Shown piece after piece: positions 1-5,616 of a DNA stretch of 7,189 bases (position 1 is the first letter of the stretch; each line of letters opens with the position of its first letter). The stretch spans positions 1 to 7,189 of the forward strand of contig JAPOVO010000135.1 of the NCBI GenBank assembly GCA_026708165.1. Reading direction: 5' to 3'. Source of the DNA: Chloroflexota bacterium (lineage in GTDB: Bacteria > Chloroflexota > UBA11872 > VXNJ01). Under the pieces are notes generated by a model that saw only the letters and a program-made list of their open reading frames with translations, had not been told where the DNA came from and did no database searches. The translations under genes were made by a program, and so were the position numbers.

Positions 1-210
1 GGCCTGGCGACCATTTTCGGCTACCGTGACGCCAGCGCCCGCTCGCACCTGCGGCGGGCCAACTCAGCCGGATCCCGGCTCGCGGTCCTGATCGGCGACC
101 GCGACCTCTCCAATGGATCAGTCTCCGTCCGCGATATGGACAAAAAGACCCAAACAGAGGTAAAGCTGGAAGAGGCGGCGCACACCATCAAGGACCTGTT
201 GACGAACTAG
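1..210 (+). CDS. hisS: Histidyl-tRNA synthetase, C-terminal fragment (5' end outside window)
   Basis: Only the last 69 codons are present, ending at TAG 208-210; the reading frame is open from base 1. The peptide ends an alpha/beta anticodon-binding domain of class II aminoacyl-tRNA synthetases. It shows the HisRS pattern of a basic, Ala/Arg-rich helix (SHLRRANSAGSR), a strand plus turn (LAVLIGDRDLSNGSVSV), then RDMDKKTQTEV and a last amphipathic helix ending KDLLTN. In E. coli HisRS the equivalent stretch reads [26 protein letters not shown]. The enzyme charges tRNA-His in the cytoplasm. HisZ-type paralogues lack this domain, which argues against HisZ. ProRS and ThrRS share the fold but match this tail less well. 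It lies 84 nt upstream of hisH in the same direction, so co-transcription with the histidine genes is plausible. The catalytic core cannot be judged. Confidence 0.83.
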   Translation, partial: GLATIFGYRDASARSHLRRANSAGSRLAVLIGDRDLSNGSVSVRDMDKKTQTEVKLEEAAHTIKDLLTN

Positions 211-294
211 TCGCCGCCATCCTCGCGCCGCTCGCTGATACCATTGCATCTACGGACCACCGCACAGATCCCCGCAATTCCCAAGGAACGCTAA

Positions 295-921
295 ATGCTT
301 GCCGTTCTCGATTACGGCGCCGGAAACCTGCGCAGCGTCACGCGCGCTCTTGCGCACGTTGGTTGTGACTTCGAGGTGACTTCCGATCCCGCAGCCACCG
401 CCGATGCCGGCGGCGTCATCCTTCCCGGCGTCGGGGCCGCCGCCGACACCATGGCGGGACTCGGCAGCCGGGCGCTGCTTGAGCCTGTCAAGGAATATGT
501 CCGTTCCGGACGCCCCTATCTCGGCATCTGCATGGGCCTTCAAGTCCTGTTCGAGCGCAGCGAGGAGGACGACGGCACACCTTGCCTGAATCTCTACGAC
601 GGCGCGATCCGCCGCTTCTCCGACGGACTCCACGTCCCGCACATGGGATGGAACCAGGTCCACCAAAACCGCAAAGTCCCGATCCTCGAGGGAGTGCCGC
701 AGGACGCCAACTTCTACTTCGTACATTCCTACTTCGCCCCGACCGATAACCGTCGCGTCGTCGGAGCCACCACCGGCTACGGAGTCGACTTTCTCAGCGT
801 CCTCCACGACGGCAACATCTTCGGAACCCAGTTCCACCCCGAAAAGAGCGGTGCGCCCGGTCTCCGGATCTATGCCAACTTCGCGAGCCTCTGCGGTGAA
901 GCCGTCAAAGGAGGCATCTAG
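295..921 (+). CDS. hisH: Imidazole glycerol phosphate synthase, glutaminase subunit HisH
   Basis: The product is 208 aa, normal for HisH. This class I glutamine amidotransferase releases ammonia from glutamine and passes it to HisF. Visible motifs are the N-terminal DYGAGNLRSV (residues 6-15), the oxyanion strand LPGVG (43-47), the nucleophile elbow GICMGLQ with catalytic Cys79, the PHMGWNQV segment (115-122) facing HisF, and TQFHPEKSG with catalytic His181 and Glu183. The triad is intact. The ATG at 295 is preceded by AAGGAA (283-288), giving normal Shine-Dalgarno spacing. The 211-294 gap shows no His-rich leader peptide or T-box, so no attenuation mechanism is visible here. The last codons contain the Shine-Dalgarno of hisA (AAAGGAGG, 907-914). 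PdxT is excluded by the HisH-specific motifs and by the neighbours. Confidence 0.97.
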   Translation: MLAVLDYGAGNLRSVTRALAHVGCDFEVTSDPAATADAGGVILPGVGAAADTMAGLGSRALLEPVKEYVRSGRPYLGICMGLQVLFERSEEDDGTPCLNLYDGAIRRFSDGLHVPHMGWNQVHQNRKVPILEGVPQDANFYFVHSYFAPTDNRRVVGATTGYGVDFLSVLHDGNIFGTQFHPEKSGAPGLRIYANFASLCGEAVKGGI

Positions 922-927
922 CCGGCC

Positions 928-1653
928 GTGGACATCTATCCCGCCGTCGACATAAAAGACGGTAAGTGCGTCAACTTGGTTCGAGGTGAGTTCGACCGTT
1001 CAACCGTATTCGACGATTCACCCGTCAACGCAGCGCTCGGATGGGCCCAAGCCGGAGCCTCATGGATCCACGTCGTCGACCTCGATGGCGCTCGCGCCGG
1101 CAGGCCGGTCAACGTCGAAATCGTCCGGGAGATCGTGGAGTCCACCGGCTGTCGCATTCAGATTGGCGGAGGCATTCGAAGTCTCCGGCACCTTGAGATG
1201 GTCTTCGCACTTGGCGTTGAGCGCGCGGTGCTGGGAACCGCCGCTGTGGAAAACCTCGAATTGGTCAACGCCGCCTCAAGCGCCTTCCCAGGACGCGTCG
1301 CCGTTGGACTCGATACGCGCGCGGGCAAGGTCGCGACTCACGCTTGGACCAGCGACACCGAGATTCTCGCCGCTGATCTGGCTGTTCAAGTCGCCGCTGC
1401 GGGCGCGGCGGCGCTCATACACACCGACATCCAGCGCGACGGCATGTTATCCGGCGCAAACGTCGACGCCAGCGCCGCGCTTGCTAAGCCAATCGATATC
1501 CCGGTGATCGTCAGCGGAGGCGTGTCGTCGCTGGACGACGTCCGCCGGACCGCCCTCGCGGGCCTTGGCGGAGTCATAATCGGCCGCGCGCTCTATACCG
1601 GAGCCATCGACCTCAAATCAGCCATTGAAGCCGTCGAGTCGGTCGGCGTCTGA
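928..1653 (+). CDS. hisA: ProFAR isomerase HisA (GTG start)
   Basis: The product is 241 aa, typical for HisA. It isomerises ProFAR to PRFAR (an Amadori rearrangement) in the histidine pathway and folds as a (beta/alpha)8 barrel made of two half-barrels. Both catalytic aspartates are present: Asp8 in YPAVDIKDGK and Asp129 in VGLDTRAGKV. Phosphate-binding loops are seen at IGGGIRS (79-85) and VSGGVSS (195-201), and the HTDIQRDGMLSG segment (165-176) is also typical. The GTG at 928 is chosen because the family start sits just before (I/D)IYPAxD and because AAAGGAGG lies 13 nt upstream, inside the end of hisH. The gap after hisH is 6 nt. The TGA stop shares one base with the hisF start (TGATG). 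The Trp at 140 is also usual. PriA, the dual-substrate actinobacterial form, cannot be fully excluded from sequence, but nothing here points to it. Confidence 0.96.
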   Translation: MDIYPAVDIKDGKCVNLVRGEFDRSTVFDDSPVNAALGWAQAGASWIHVVDLDGARAGRPVNVEIVREIVESTGCRIQIGGGIRSLRHLEMVFALGVERAVLGTAAVENLELVNAASSAFPGRVAVGLDTRAGKVATHAWTSDTEILAADLAVQVAAAGAAALIHTDIQRDGMLSGANVDASAALAKPIDIPVIVSGGVSSLDDVRRTALAGLGGVIIGRALYTGAIDLKSAIEAVESVGV

Positions 1654-2429
1654 TGCTCACCCGCCGGATTATCCCCTGCCTCGACGTCAAAGACGGCCGC
1701 AACATGCGAGGCGTAAAGTTCTCCGCCGACAAGGACGCTGGCGACCCTGTCGAGTTGGCAGACTATTACAACCGGACCGGCGCCGACGAGCTCGTCTTCT
1801 ACGACATAACCGCCTCCGCTGAGCGCCGCGGCATCATGCGCCGCGTACTTGAAGAGGTCGCCTCGCAGGTATTCATCCCGCTCACCGTCGGCGGAGGGCT
1901 GCGCAATACCGACGACATGTTCGAAATGCTCCGTGCCGGAGCCGACAAGGTATCGCTCAATACTGCCGCCGTCGATCATCCCAACCTCATAAGCGAAGGC
2001 GCCGAGCGCTTCGGAAGCCAGTGCATCGTTCTATCCATCGACGCGCTGCGAGTCCCCGACAGCTCGCCCTCTAGGTGGGCGGTCTGGACGCACGGCGGCA
2101 GGCGCAACACCGGCAAGGACGTGCTCGAATGGTCCCAGCTTGGTGTCGAGCTGGGAGCTGGCGAGATCGTCATGAACAGTATCGACGCCGACGGCACTCG
2201 CGACGGATACGACCTGGAGCTTCTAAACACGGTCACCAAGGCGGTATCGGTCCCTGTGGTCGCCTCGGGCGGCGCGGGCAATCTCGAACACTTTTACGAA
2301 GCGTTTTCCGAGGGCGGCGCCCATGCCGTTCTCGCCGCGTCGATTTTCCACTACAAGGACTTCACCATCGGCCAGGCCAAGGCGTATCTCGACGAAAAAG
2401 GCATTCCAATGAGAACGGACTACGAATGA
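1653..2429 (+). CDS. hisF: Imidazole glycerol phosphate synthase, cyclase subunit HisF
   Basis: The product is 258 aa, the normal length. It is a (beta/alpha)8 barrel that uses ammonia from HisH to convert PRFAR to imidazole glycerol phosphate and AICAR. The catalytic aspartates fall exactly at the family positions: Asp11 in IIPCLDVKDGR and Asp130 in VLSIDAL. The gate residues of the ammonia channel are kept (Arg5, Glu46, Lys99, and Glu166 equivalent to Glu167 of the Thermotoga enzyme). Other signatures are FYDITAS (49-55), TVGGGLRN (78-85), WTHGGRRNTGKD (145-156), SIDADGTRDGYD (176-187) and VVASGGAGN (202-210). Translation begins at ATG 1653, which overlaps the hisA TGA by one base. No clear Shine-Dalgarno is present, so coupling to hisA translation is the likely mode. 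The 3' end overlaps hisI by 4 nt. Confidence 0.97.
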   Translation: MLTRRIIPCLDVKDGRNMRGVKFSADKDAGDPVELADYYNRTGADELVFYDITASAERRGIMRRVLEEVASQVFIPLTVGGGLRNTDDMFEMLRAGADKVSLNTAAVDHPNLISEGAERFGSQCIVLSIDALRVPDSSPSRWAVWTHGGRRNTGKDVLEWSQLGVELGAGEIVMNSIDADGTRDGYDLELLNTVTKAVSVPVVASGGAGNLEHFYEAFSEGGAHAVLAASIFHYKDFTIGQAKAYLDEKGIPMRTDYE

Positions 2430-2779
2430 CCGACGCTCATCAAACGCTAACCGTCGCGGATATCGACTTCGGGAGCGATAACCTGATCCCCGCCGTAAGC
2501 CAGGACGCCGAAACAGGGGAAGTGCTGGTGATTGCCTTCATGAATCCGATGTCGCTGCAAAAAACGCTGGAGACCGGCGACGCCTGGTTTTGGAGTCGGT
2601 CCCGCCGGGAGCTTTGGCACAAAGGCGCGACTTCGGGCAACTATCTGCGTGTGCAATCGATCAGCGTCAACTGCGAAGAAAACTCGCTTGTGCTCAAGGT
2701 AAATCCCGATGGTCCCGCCTGTCATACGGGTAATCGGTCGTGCTTCTACCGCGAGCTCGACTGGCGGCCAAACCGATGA
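2426..2779 (+). CDS. hisI: Phosphoribosyl-AMP cyclohydrolase HisI
   Basis: The product is 117 aa, a stand-alone HisI not fused to HisE. It opens the adenine ring of phosphoribosyl-AMP, a zinc- and magnesium-dependent step. Family motifs occur in order: VSQDAETGEVLVIAFMN (24-40), LETGDAWFWSRSR (48-60), LWHKGATSGN (63-72), and GPACHTGNRSCF (96-107). The three zinc-ligand cysteines are present (Cys83, Cys99, Cys106). The motif usually written DCDxD, whose aspartates bind Mg2+, reads NCEEN here (Asn82, Glu84, Asn86), so the acidic ligands are largely replaced. The ATG at 2426 is chosen because it makes a 4-nt ATGA overlap with hisF and gives the family N-terminus. The frame stays open back to 2075, but that part lies under hisF and is not HisI-like. 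Identification is secure; the altered metal motif is the one oddity. Confidence 0.95.
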   Translation: MTDAHQTLTVADIDFGSDNLIPAVSQDAETGEVLVIAFMNPMSLQKTLETGDAWFWSRSRRELWHKGATSGNYLRVQSISVNCEENSLVLKVNPDGPACHTGNRSCFYRELDWRPNR

Positions 2780-3072
2780 CCCGCGCCGTCGGACCGGAAA
2801 TTCTGGACGAGGTTTATGCGGTCATCCTCCGGCGCAAGGCCGAAATGCCCGAAGGCTCTTATGTAACTTCATTATTCGAATCGGGATGGGAGCGCATCGG
2901 CAGGAAGGTCGTCGAGGAGGCCGGCGAAACCATCATCGCCGCCGCCGGTGGCGACCCTCAGCGACTCGCCGAGGAAGCCGCCGACCTCATCTTCCACACC
3001 CTCGTGCTGCTCGCCGACGCCGACACCGACCCCTCGCTCGTTTGGAAGGAGCTGTCTCACCGCCGGCGGTGA
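2776..3072 (+). CDS. hisE: Phosphoribosyl-ATP pyrophosphatase HisE
   Basis: The product is 98 aa, typical for a stand-alone HisE of the all-alpha MazG-like NTP pyrophosphohydrolase superfamily. It removes pyrophosphate from phosphoribosyl-ATP, giving the HisI substrate. Evidence is the SYVTSLFESG stretch (28-37), the metal-binding KVVEEAGE motif (Glu47, Glu48, Glu51) and the second acidic motif EEAADLIFHTLVLL (Glu67 and Asp70). The ATG at 2776 overlaps the hisI TGA in an ATGA arrangement. An in-frame start at 2740 exists but would add a 12-residue N-terminus (MLLPRARLAAKP) under hisI that does not fit the family. The last codons and TGA lie inside a perfect 16-bp palindrome (3057-3072), so the C-terminus HRRR is encoded by that element. 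This is the last gene of the his run in the window. Confidence 0.94.
   Translation: MTRAVGPEILDEVYAVILRRKAEMPEGSYVTSLFESGWERIGRKVVEEAGETIIAAAGGDPQRLAEEAADLIFHTLVLLADADTDPSLVWKELSHRRR
3057..3072. repeat. Perfect 16-bp palindrome across the hisE stop codon
   Basis: TCACCGCCGGCGGTGA reads the same on both strands. It encodes the last codons of hisE and includes its TGA. In RNA it could fold only as a GC-rich stem of about 6 bp with a 4-nt loop, and no T-run follows, so it is not a classic intrinsic terminator. Its outer arms (TCACC/GGTGA) recur in the hairpin at 3108-3123. Confidence 0.7.
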
Positions 3073-3107
3073 GTGGCAAGCGCAACTCCCCGTTCACGGC
3101 AAGCACA

Positions 3108-3123
3108 TCACCATTCCTGGTGA
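3108..3123. repeat. Short inverted repeat, 6-bp stem with 4-nt loop, downstream of hisE
   Basis: TCACCA and TGGTGA pair perfectly around the loop TTCC. It shares its TCACC/GGTGA arms and its 16-nt length with the palindrome at the hisE stop. It could be a transcript-end hairpin or a degenerate partner of the palindromic element that follows. No U-tract follows it. Confidence 0.5.
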
Positions 3124-3131
3124 GTCCCTTC

Positions 3132-3166
3132 GCCGTTCGTGGTGAGCCTGTCGAACCATGAACGGC
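3132..3166. repeat. Dispersed-type 35-bp palindromic repeat (REP-like)
   Basis: The arms GCCGTTCGTGGT (3132-3143) and ACCATGAACGGC (3155-3166) are reverse complements except for one position, a G-T wobble in RNA. They surround the 11-nt centre GAGCCTGTCGA. A sequence of this kind (GTTCGTGGTGAGC..GTCGAACCATGAAC) is one I recall as recurring many times in intergenic DNA of several GC-rich bacteria, including Chloroflexota and sphingomonads. That is recollection, not a search result. Only one clear copy lies in this window; CCGTTCACGG at 3090-3099 may be the remnant of an inverted second copy. It lies between the his block and the next gene, as expected for REP-like elements. Confidence 0.65.
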
Positions 3167-3267
3167 CAACCAAGTCCGTTTCAACAACCAGAGGCACGCA
3201 CGTCGCCTCCCTACGTTGACCCCACCACCGTTCCCCACTGAAACTAAGCCGTACATCGCCAACGAAT

Positions 3268-3271
3268 GGAG
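3268..3271 (+). promoter_or_regulatory. Shine-Dalgarno deciding the GTG start of the dehydrogenase
   Basis: GGAG lies 6 nt before GTG 3278. The alternative in-frame ATG at 3266 has no purine-rich sequence in front of it. The resulting N-terminus MPKALMS looks normal for this enzyme family, whereas the longer form only adds MEPP. Confidence 0.55.
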
Positions 3272-3277
3272 CCTCCC

Positions 3278-4249
3278 GTGCCCAAAGCGCTTATGTCCCG
3301 GATGATGCAAGACCAGTGGCTGGCGCCTTACCTCCACAAGCTCACCGATTACGGACTCGAAATCGTCATCAGCCAGGCCGACCCCCCGCTCGGTCCGGGC
3401 GACTGGCTGCCTGATCTCGACGGAACCGTGGCGCTGTTCGCCAACGGCAACGACGACGTGACCGCCGAGGTCGTCAACGCCGCTCCGGACCTGAAAGTCA
3501 TCTGCCGTACGGGCGTCGGATTCGACCGGGTCGACACCGTTGCCGCCGCCGCAAGGCAGATTGCGGTCACAACAACCCCCGGATCGAACTCCGAGGCTGT
3601 CGCAGACTTCGCCATGGGCCTGATCCTCGCCTGCGCCCGTCTCATTCCCCGCCTCGACCGCTCGATGAGAGCTGGTGCCTGGCAGCCGTCCCTCGGCGTC
3701 GATGTGCACTCCAAGACGCTCGGAATCGCCGGTCTGGGCCGCATCGGACAGGCCGTGGCCCGGCGAGCGCGCGGCTTCAACATGCGCATCCTCGGAGTCG
3801 ATCCAATCGTCCCGCAGGAGCACGTCGCCGCGCTCGGAGTAGAGAAGGTCTCTCTGGAAACCTTGCTCTCCGAGTCCGACTTCATCACTCTGCACATGCC
3901 GTCGTCAGCCGCAACCGCCGGATTCATCGGCGAACGCGAGCTTCAGGCCATGCGCTCCTCGGCTTTCCTTATAAACACGGCCCGCGGTCCGCTGGTGGAC
4001 GAGCAGGCGCTCGCGGATGCTCTCCGCAATGGGCAAATCGCCGGAGCCGGACTCGACGTCTTCGCGGACGAACCCCGCACTGACTCGCCGTTCGCCGACT
4101 TCGACAACGTGATCGTCAGCCCGCACATCGCCGGTGCCACCGTCGAAAGCACCGCCAAGATGGCGGAGTCGGCAGTCGACAACGCCATCGCCGTTCTGTC
4201 TGGAAGCTGGCCGCGCGAGATCGTTGTCAACGGCGTCTACAGCGACTAA
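3278..4249 (+). CDS. D-2-hydroxyacid dehydrogenase, phosphoglycerate dehydrogenase-like (no ACT domain)
   Basis: From GTG 3278 the product is 323 aa; an ATG at 3266 would give 327. It is an NAD-dependent oxidoreductase of the D-isomer-specific 2-hydroxyacid dehydrogenase family. Evidence: CRTGVGFDRVD (76-86) in the substrate domain, TTPGSNSEAVADFAMGLIL (99-117), the Rossmann motif GLGRIG (152-157) with Asp175 as the probable NAD-ribose ligand, and the catalytic set Arg236 (NTARGPLVD), Glu265 (FADEP) and His283 (SPHIAGAT). The fold is complete. The C-terminus stops after the catalytic core, so the ACT and intervening domains of long SerA are absent. Phosphoglycerate dehydrogenase is one candidate; glyoxylate/hydroxypyruvate reductase or another 2-hydroxyacid dehydrogenase fits equally well, so no gene symbol is given. 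It lies 205 nt after hisE, across a palindrome-rich gap, and 19 nt before rsmI. Confidence 0.88.
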   Translation: MPKALMSRMMQDQWLAPYLHKLTDYGLEIVISQADPPLGPGDWLPDLDGTVALFANGNDDVTAEVVNAAPDLKVICRTGVGFDRVDTVAAAARQIAVTTTPGSNSEAVADFAMGLILACARLIPRLDRSMRAGAWQPSLGVDVHSKTLGIAGLGRIGQAVARRARGFNMRILGVDPIVPQEHVAALGVEKVSLETLLSESDFITLHMPSSAATAGFIGERELQAMRSSAFLINTARGPLVDEQALADALRNGQIAGAGLDVFADEPRTDSPFADFDNVIVSPHIAGATVESTAKMAESAVDNAIAVLSGSWPREIVVNGVYSD

Positions 4250-4268
4250 TACTCCGGCGCCCTAGTCC

Positions 4269-5102
4269 ATGGGAACCCTGTACGTAGTCGCCACGCCCAT
4301 CGGCAATCTGGCGGACATCACCGACCGGGCGCGGGAGGTGCTTCGCACGGTTGTGACCGTGGTCGCGGAGGACACCCGCCGATCGCGCAAGTTGCTGGCG
4401 GTTCTCGGCAGCAACGCGCGCGTCGAGTCGTTCCACGCCCACAGCCCGCCCGGCAAGCTCAGCCAAGTCATTGCCCTTCTCGACCGCGGCGACGTCGCCT
4501 ACGTCACCGACGCCGGGACCCCTGGAGTTTCCGATCCCGGCGCAAGGCTGGTCGCGGCGGCCAGGCGCGAAGGGCATACCGTCTCGCCCGTTCCCGGTCC
4601 GTCAGCTCTCACTGCGGCACTATCGATATCGGGGCTGGAGACCGGCGGCGCGGTTTTCCTCGGATTCCTGCCGGCCCGCCGCCGGCGGCGTCTGCAAGCG
4701 CTGGAGGGCGCCAGCAGGACCGATCTCCCCGCCGTTGTATTTTCCTCTGCTCGCACGGCTAAACGAATCCTTCAGGAGAGCCTCCCGTATTTCGGAGAGG
4801 GCACGCCCGTGGTCGTGTGCCGCGAGCTGACCAAGCTTCATGAGGAGATCGTCGAGTCCACCCTCTCGGCGGCTCCTGCTCTCGACGTCGTATCGAAGCA
4901 GCGCGGCGAATATGTCCTCGTAATAGGGCGGCGGCAGCTCTCGCCCGACGAGGTCGACGACGACCGGCTGGCCGCTGAGATGGAATTGGAACAGGCCTCC
5001 GGCGCCTCGGTCAGGGACGCGTCGGAAAGCGTCGCCAGGAAGTTCGGCGTATCCCGTCGCCAGGCTTACAGTGCCGGTCTATCCACGCAACCGAAAGACT
5101 GA
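4269..5102 (+). CDS. rsmI: 16S rRNA (cytidine1402-2'-O)-methyltransferase RsmI
   Basis: The product is 277 aa, the normal size for RsmI, a SAM-dependent tetrapyrrole-methylase-fold enzyme that 2'-O-methylates C1402 in the decoding centre of 16S rRNA. Motifs in order: VVATPIGNLADI (6-17), VVAEDTRRSRKLL (31-43), VTDAGTPGVSDPG (79-91), VPGPSALTAALSISGL (108-123), FLGFLPARR (130-138), CRELTKLHEEI (184-194) and GEYVLVIG (213-220). A helical C-terminal tail (SVARKFGVSRRQAY) is typical. One family motif is changed: where the usual text is roughly FYESPHR, this protein has FSSARTAKR (158-166). ATG 4269 is chosen because it places the family start MGTLYVVATPIGNL. No good Shine-Dalgarno is visible before it, so coupling to the dehydrogenase gene 19 nt upstream is possible. 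Confidence 0.95.
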   Translation: MGTLYVVATPIGNLADITDRAREVLRTVVTVVAEDTRRSRKLLAVLGSNARVESFHAHSPPGKLSQVIALLDRGDVAYVTDAGTPGVSDPGARLVAAARREGHTVSPVPGPSALTAALSISGLETGGAVFLGFLPARRRRRLQALEGASRTDLPAVVFSSARTAKRILQESLPYFGEGTPVVVCRELTKLHEEIVESTLSAAPALDVVSKQRGEYVLVIGRRQLSPDEVDDDRLAAEMELEQASGASVRDASESVARKFGVSRRQAYSAGLSTQPKD

Positions 5103-5171
5103 CCGAGCCGCCCGCCCGAGCGCGCTGACCACGCCCAACTCAACACGGCATTCAGTCCGTCCCGCTCCTCC

Positions 5172-5203
5172 GTGGGGTACGGGCATCACGCCTCGTACCG
5201 CAC
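5172..5203 (+). other. Strong stem-loop downstream of rsmI
   Basis: GGTACG (5176-5181) plus GGC pairs with GCC and CGTACC (5194-5199), with one bulged T at 5193 and the loop ATCAC. GTG and CAC at the outer ends can add three more pairs across a mismatch. A short T4 run lies at 5210-5213. It may be a weak intrinsic terminator for the rsmI transcript or an RNA structure; the T-run is short and a few bases too far from the stem, so a terminator call is not firm. The rest of 5103-5333 holds only the promoter and Shine-Dalgarno listed separately. Confidence 0.45.
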
Positions 5204-5211
5204 CAACCGTT

Positions 5212-5240
5212 TTGCGACTCCCATGGTGGACATTCATAAT
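5212..5240 (+). promoter_or_regulatory. Candidate sigma70-type promoter for the small membrane protein array
   Basis: TTGCGA (5212-5217) and CATAAT (5235-5240) are separated by exactly 17 bp. They match the -35 and -10 consensus at 4 and 5 of 6 positions. Transcription would start near 5247, leaving a leader of about 87 nt before TTG 5334. It lies just after the rsmI hairpin, which suits the start of a new transcription unit. Confidence 0.5.
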
Positions 5241-5320
5241 ACGGCTCGTCATGGCAGCTCGCGGCGGCTGGGCGTCGCACACGCCGTCATCAGGACAGTA
5301 GATCGGCAACCGCCGGAAAA

Positions 5321-5326
5321 GGGGAG
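5321..5326 (+). promoter_or_regulatory. Shine-Dalgarno for membrane protein 1 (fixes TTG start)
   Basis: GGGGAG lies 7 nt before TTG 5334. It makes TTG the preferred start over the upstream in-frame GTG at 5172 and the downstream ATG at codon 6, which would be 22 nt away. Confidence 0.7.
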
Positions 5327-5333
5327 TTCTGAC

Positions 5334-5579
5334 TTGGGCATAGCCGGAATGATTCTTGGCATCCTCGCGATCATTTTCGTATGGATACCTATCGTCGGAG
5401 TTATCGCTTGGCCTTTAATCATCATTGGGCTTCCACTTTCGGCGATCGGGTTTGCTCAGAACCGCAAACGTGGCGAAGGCAGCGGCATGTCCATCGCGGG
5501 CATAGTCATGAACATCATTGCGCTCGTCATCGCGATCCTGTGGACCGTGTTCTTCGCGGTTGCCGTAAGTACTACCTGA
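5334..5579 (+). CDS. Small hydrophobic membrane protein, tandem copy 1
   Basis: The product is 81 aa with no recognised function. The N-terminal half is almost all hydrophobic: MGIAGMILGILAIIFVWIP, then a second span running to about residue 40 (AWPLIIIGLPLSAIGF). A short basic loop, NRKRGEGS (43-50), follows, then a last hydrophobic span (54-78). Two or three membrane passes with the basic loop inside are likely. The start of each half is similar (IAGMILGILA and IAGIVMNIIA), suggesting an internal repeat; the pattern recalls the DUF4190 family, which is an unverified impression. TTG is chosen because all three copies align from it, each with a Shine-Dalgarno at normal spacing. The frame is open back to 5172, but the added 54 residues have no counterpart in the other copies. 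Within the first 69 residues, 56 are identical to copy 2. Confidence 0.8.
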   Translation: MGIAGMILGILAIIFVWIPIVGVIAWPLIIIGLPLSAIGFAQNRKRGEGSGMSIAGIVMNIIALVIAILWTVFFAVAVSTT

Positions 5580-5616
5580 ACAACCGGCGACGAGCAGCGG
5601 ACTCTTGCCATTAGCC

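Noticed and set aside
211..294. Search for a histidine leader peptide, T-box or promoter before hisH
   Set aside because: No run of His codons, no T-box features and only weak TTGCAT-like hexamers; nothing beyond the hisH Shine-Dalgarno can be supported.
250..837. 195-codon open frame on the minus strand opposite hisH
   Set aside because: It is antisense to a fully motif-complete HisH, has low-complexity Val/Gly/Asp composition typical of GC-rich shadow frames, and resembles no family.
3068..3146. Three GGTGAG repeats considered as a CRISPR-like or iteron array
   Set aside because: The repeats are only 6 bp, unevenly spaced (51 and 22 nt), and explained by the arms of neighbouring palindromes.
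2709..3161. 150-codon plus-strand frame overlapping hisI, hisE and the palindromes
   Set aside because: It is out of frame with both real genes. Its C-terminal PFAVRGEPVEP is merely the translated palindromic repeat, a common source of spurious ORFs.
3216..3245. Possible promoter before the dehydrogenase (TTGACC as -35)
   Set aside because: No acceptable -10 hexamer lies at 16-19 bp; the best candidate (GAAACT) matches only 3 of 6 positions.
2987..3895. 302-codon open frame on the minus strand across hisE, the palindromic gap and the dehydrogenase
   Set aside because: It runs through two confident genes and the repeat cluster in antisense, and its Gly/Arg-rich translation shows no domain.
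5172..5333. Upstream extension of membrane protein 1 from an in-frame GTG (54 extra residues)
   Set aside because: The extension covers the hairpin and promoter, is hydrophilic, has no counterpart in copies 2 and 3, and ignores the good Shine-Dalgarno before TTG 5334.
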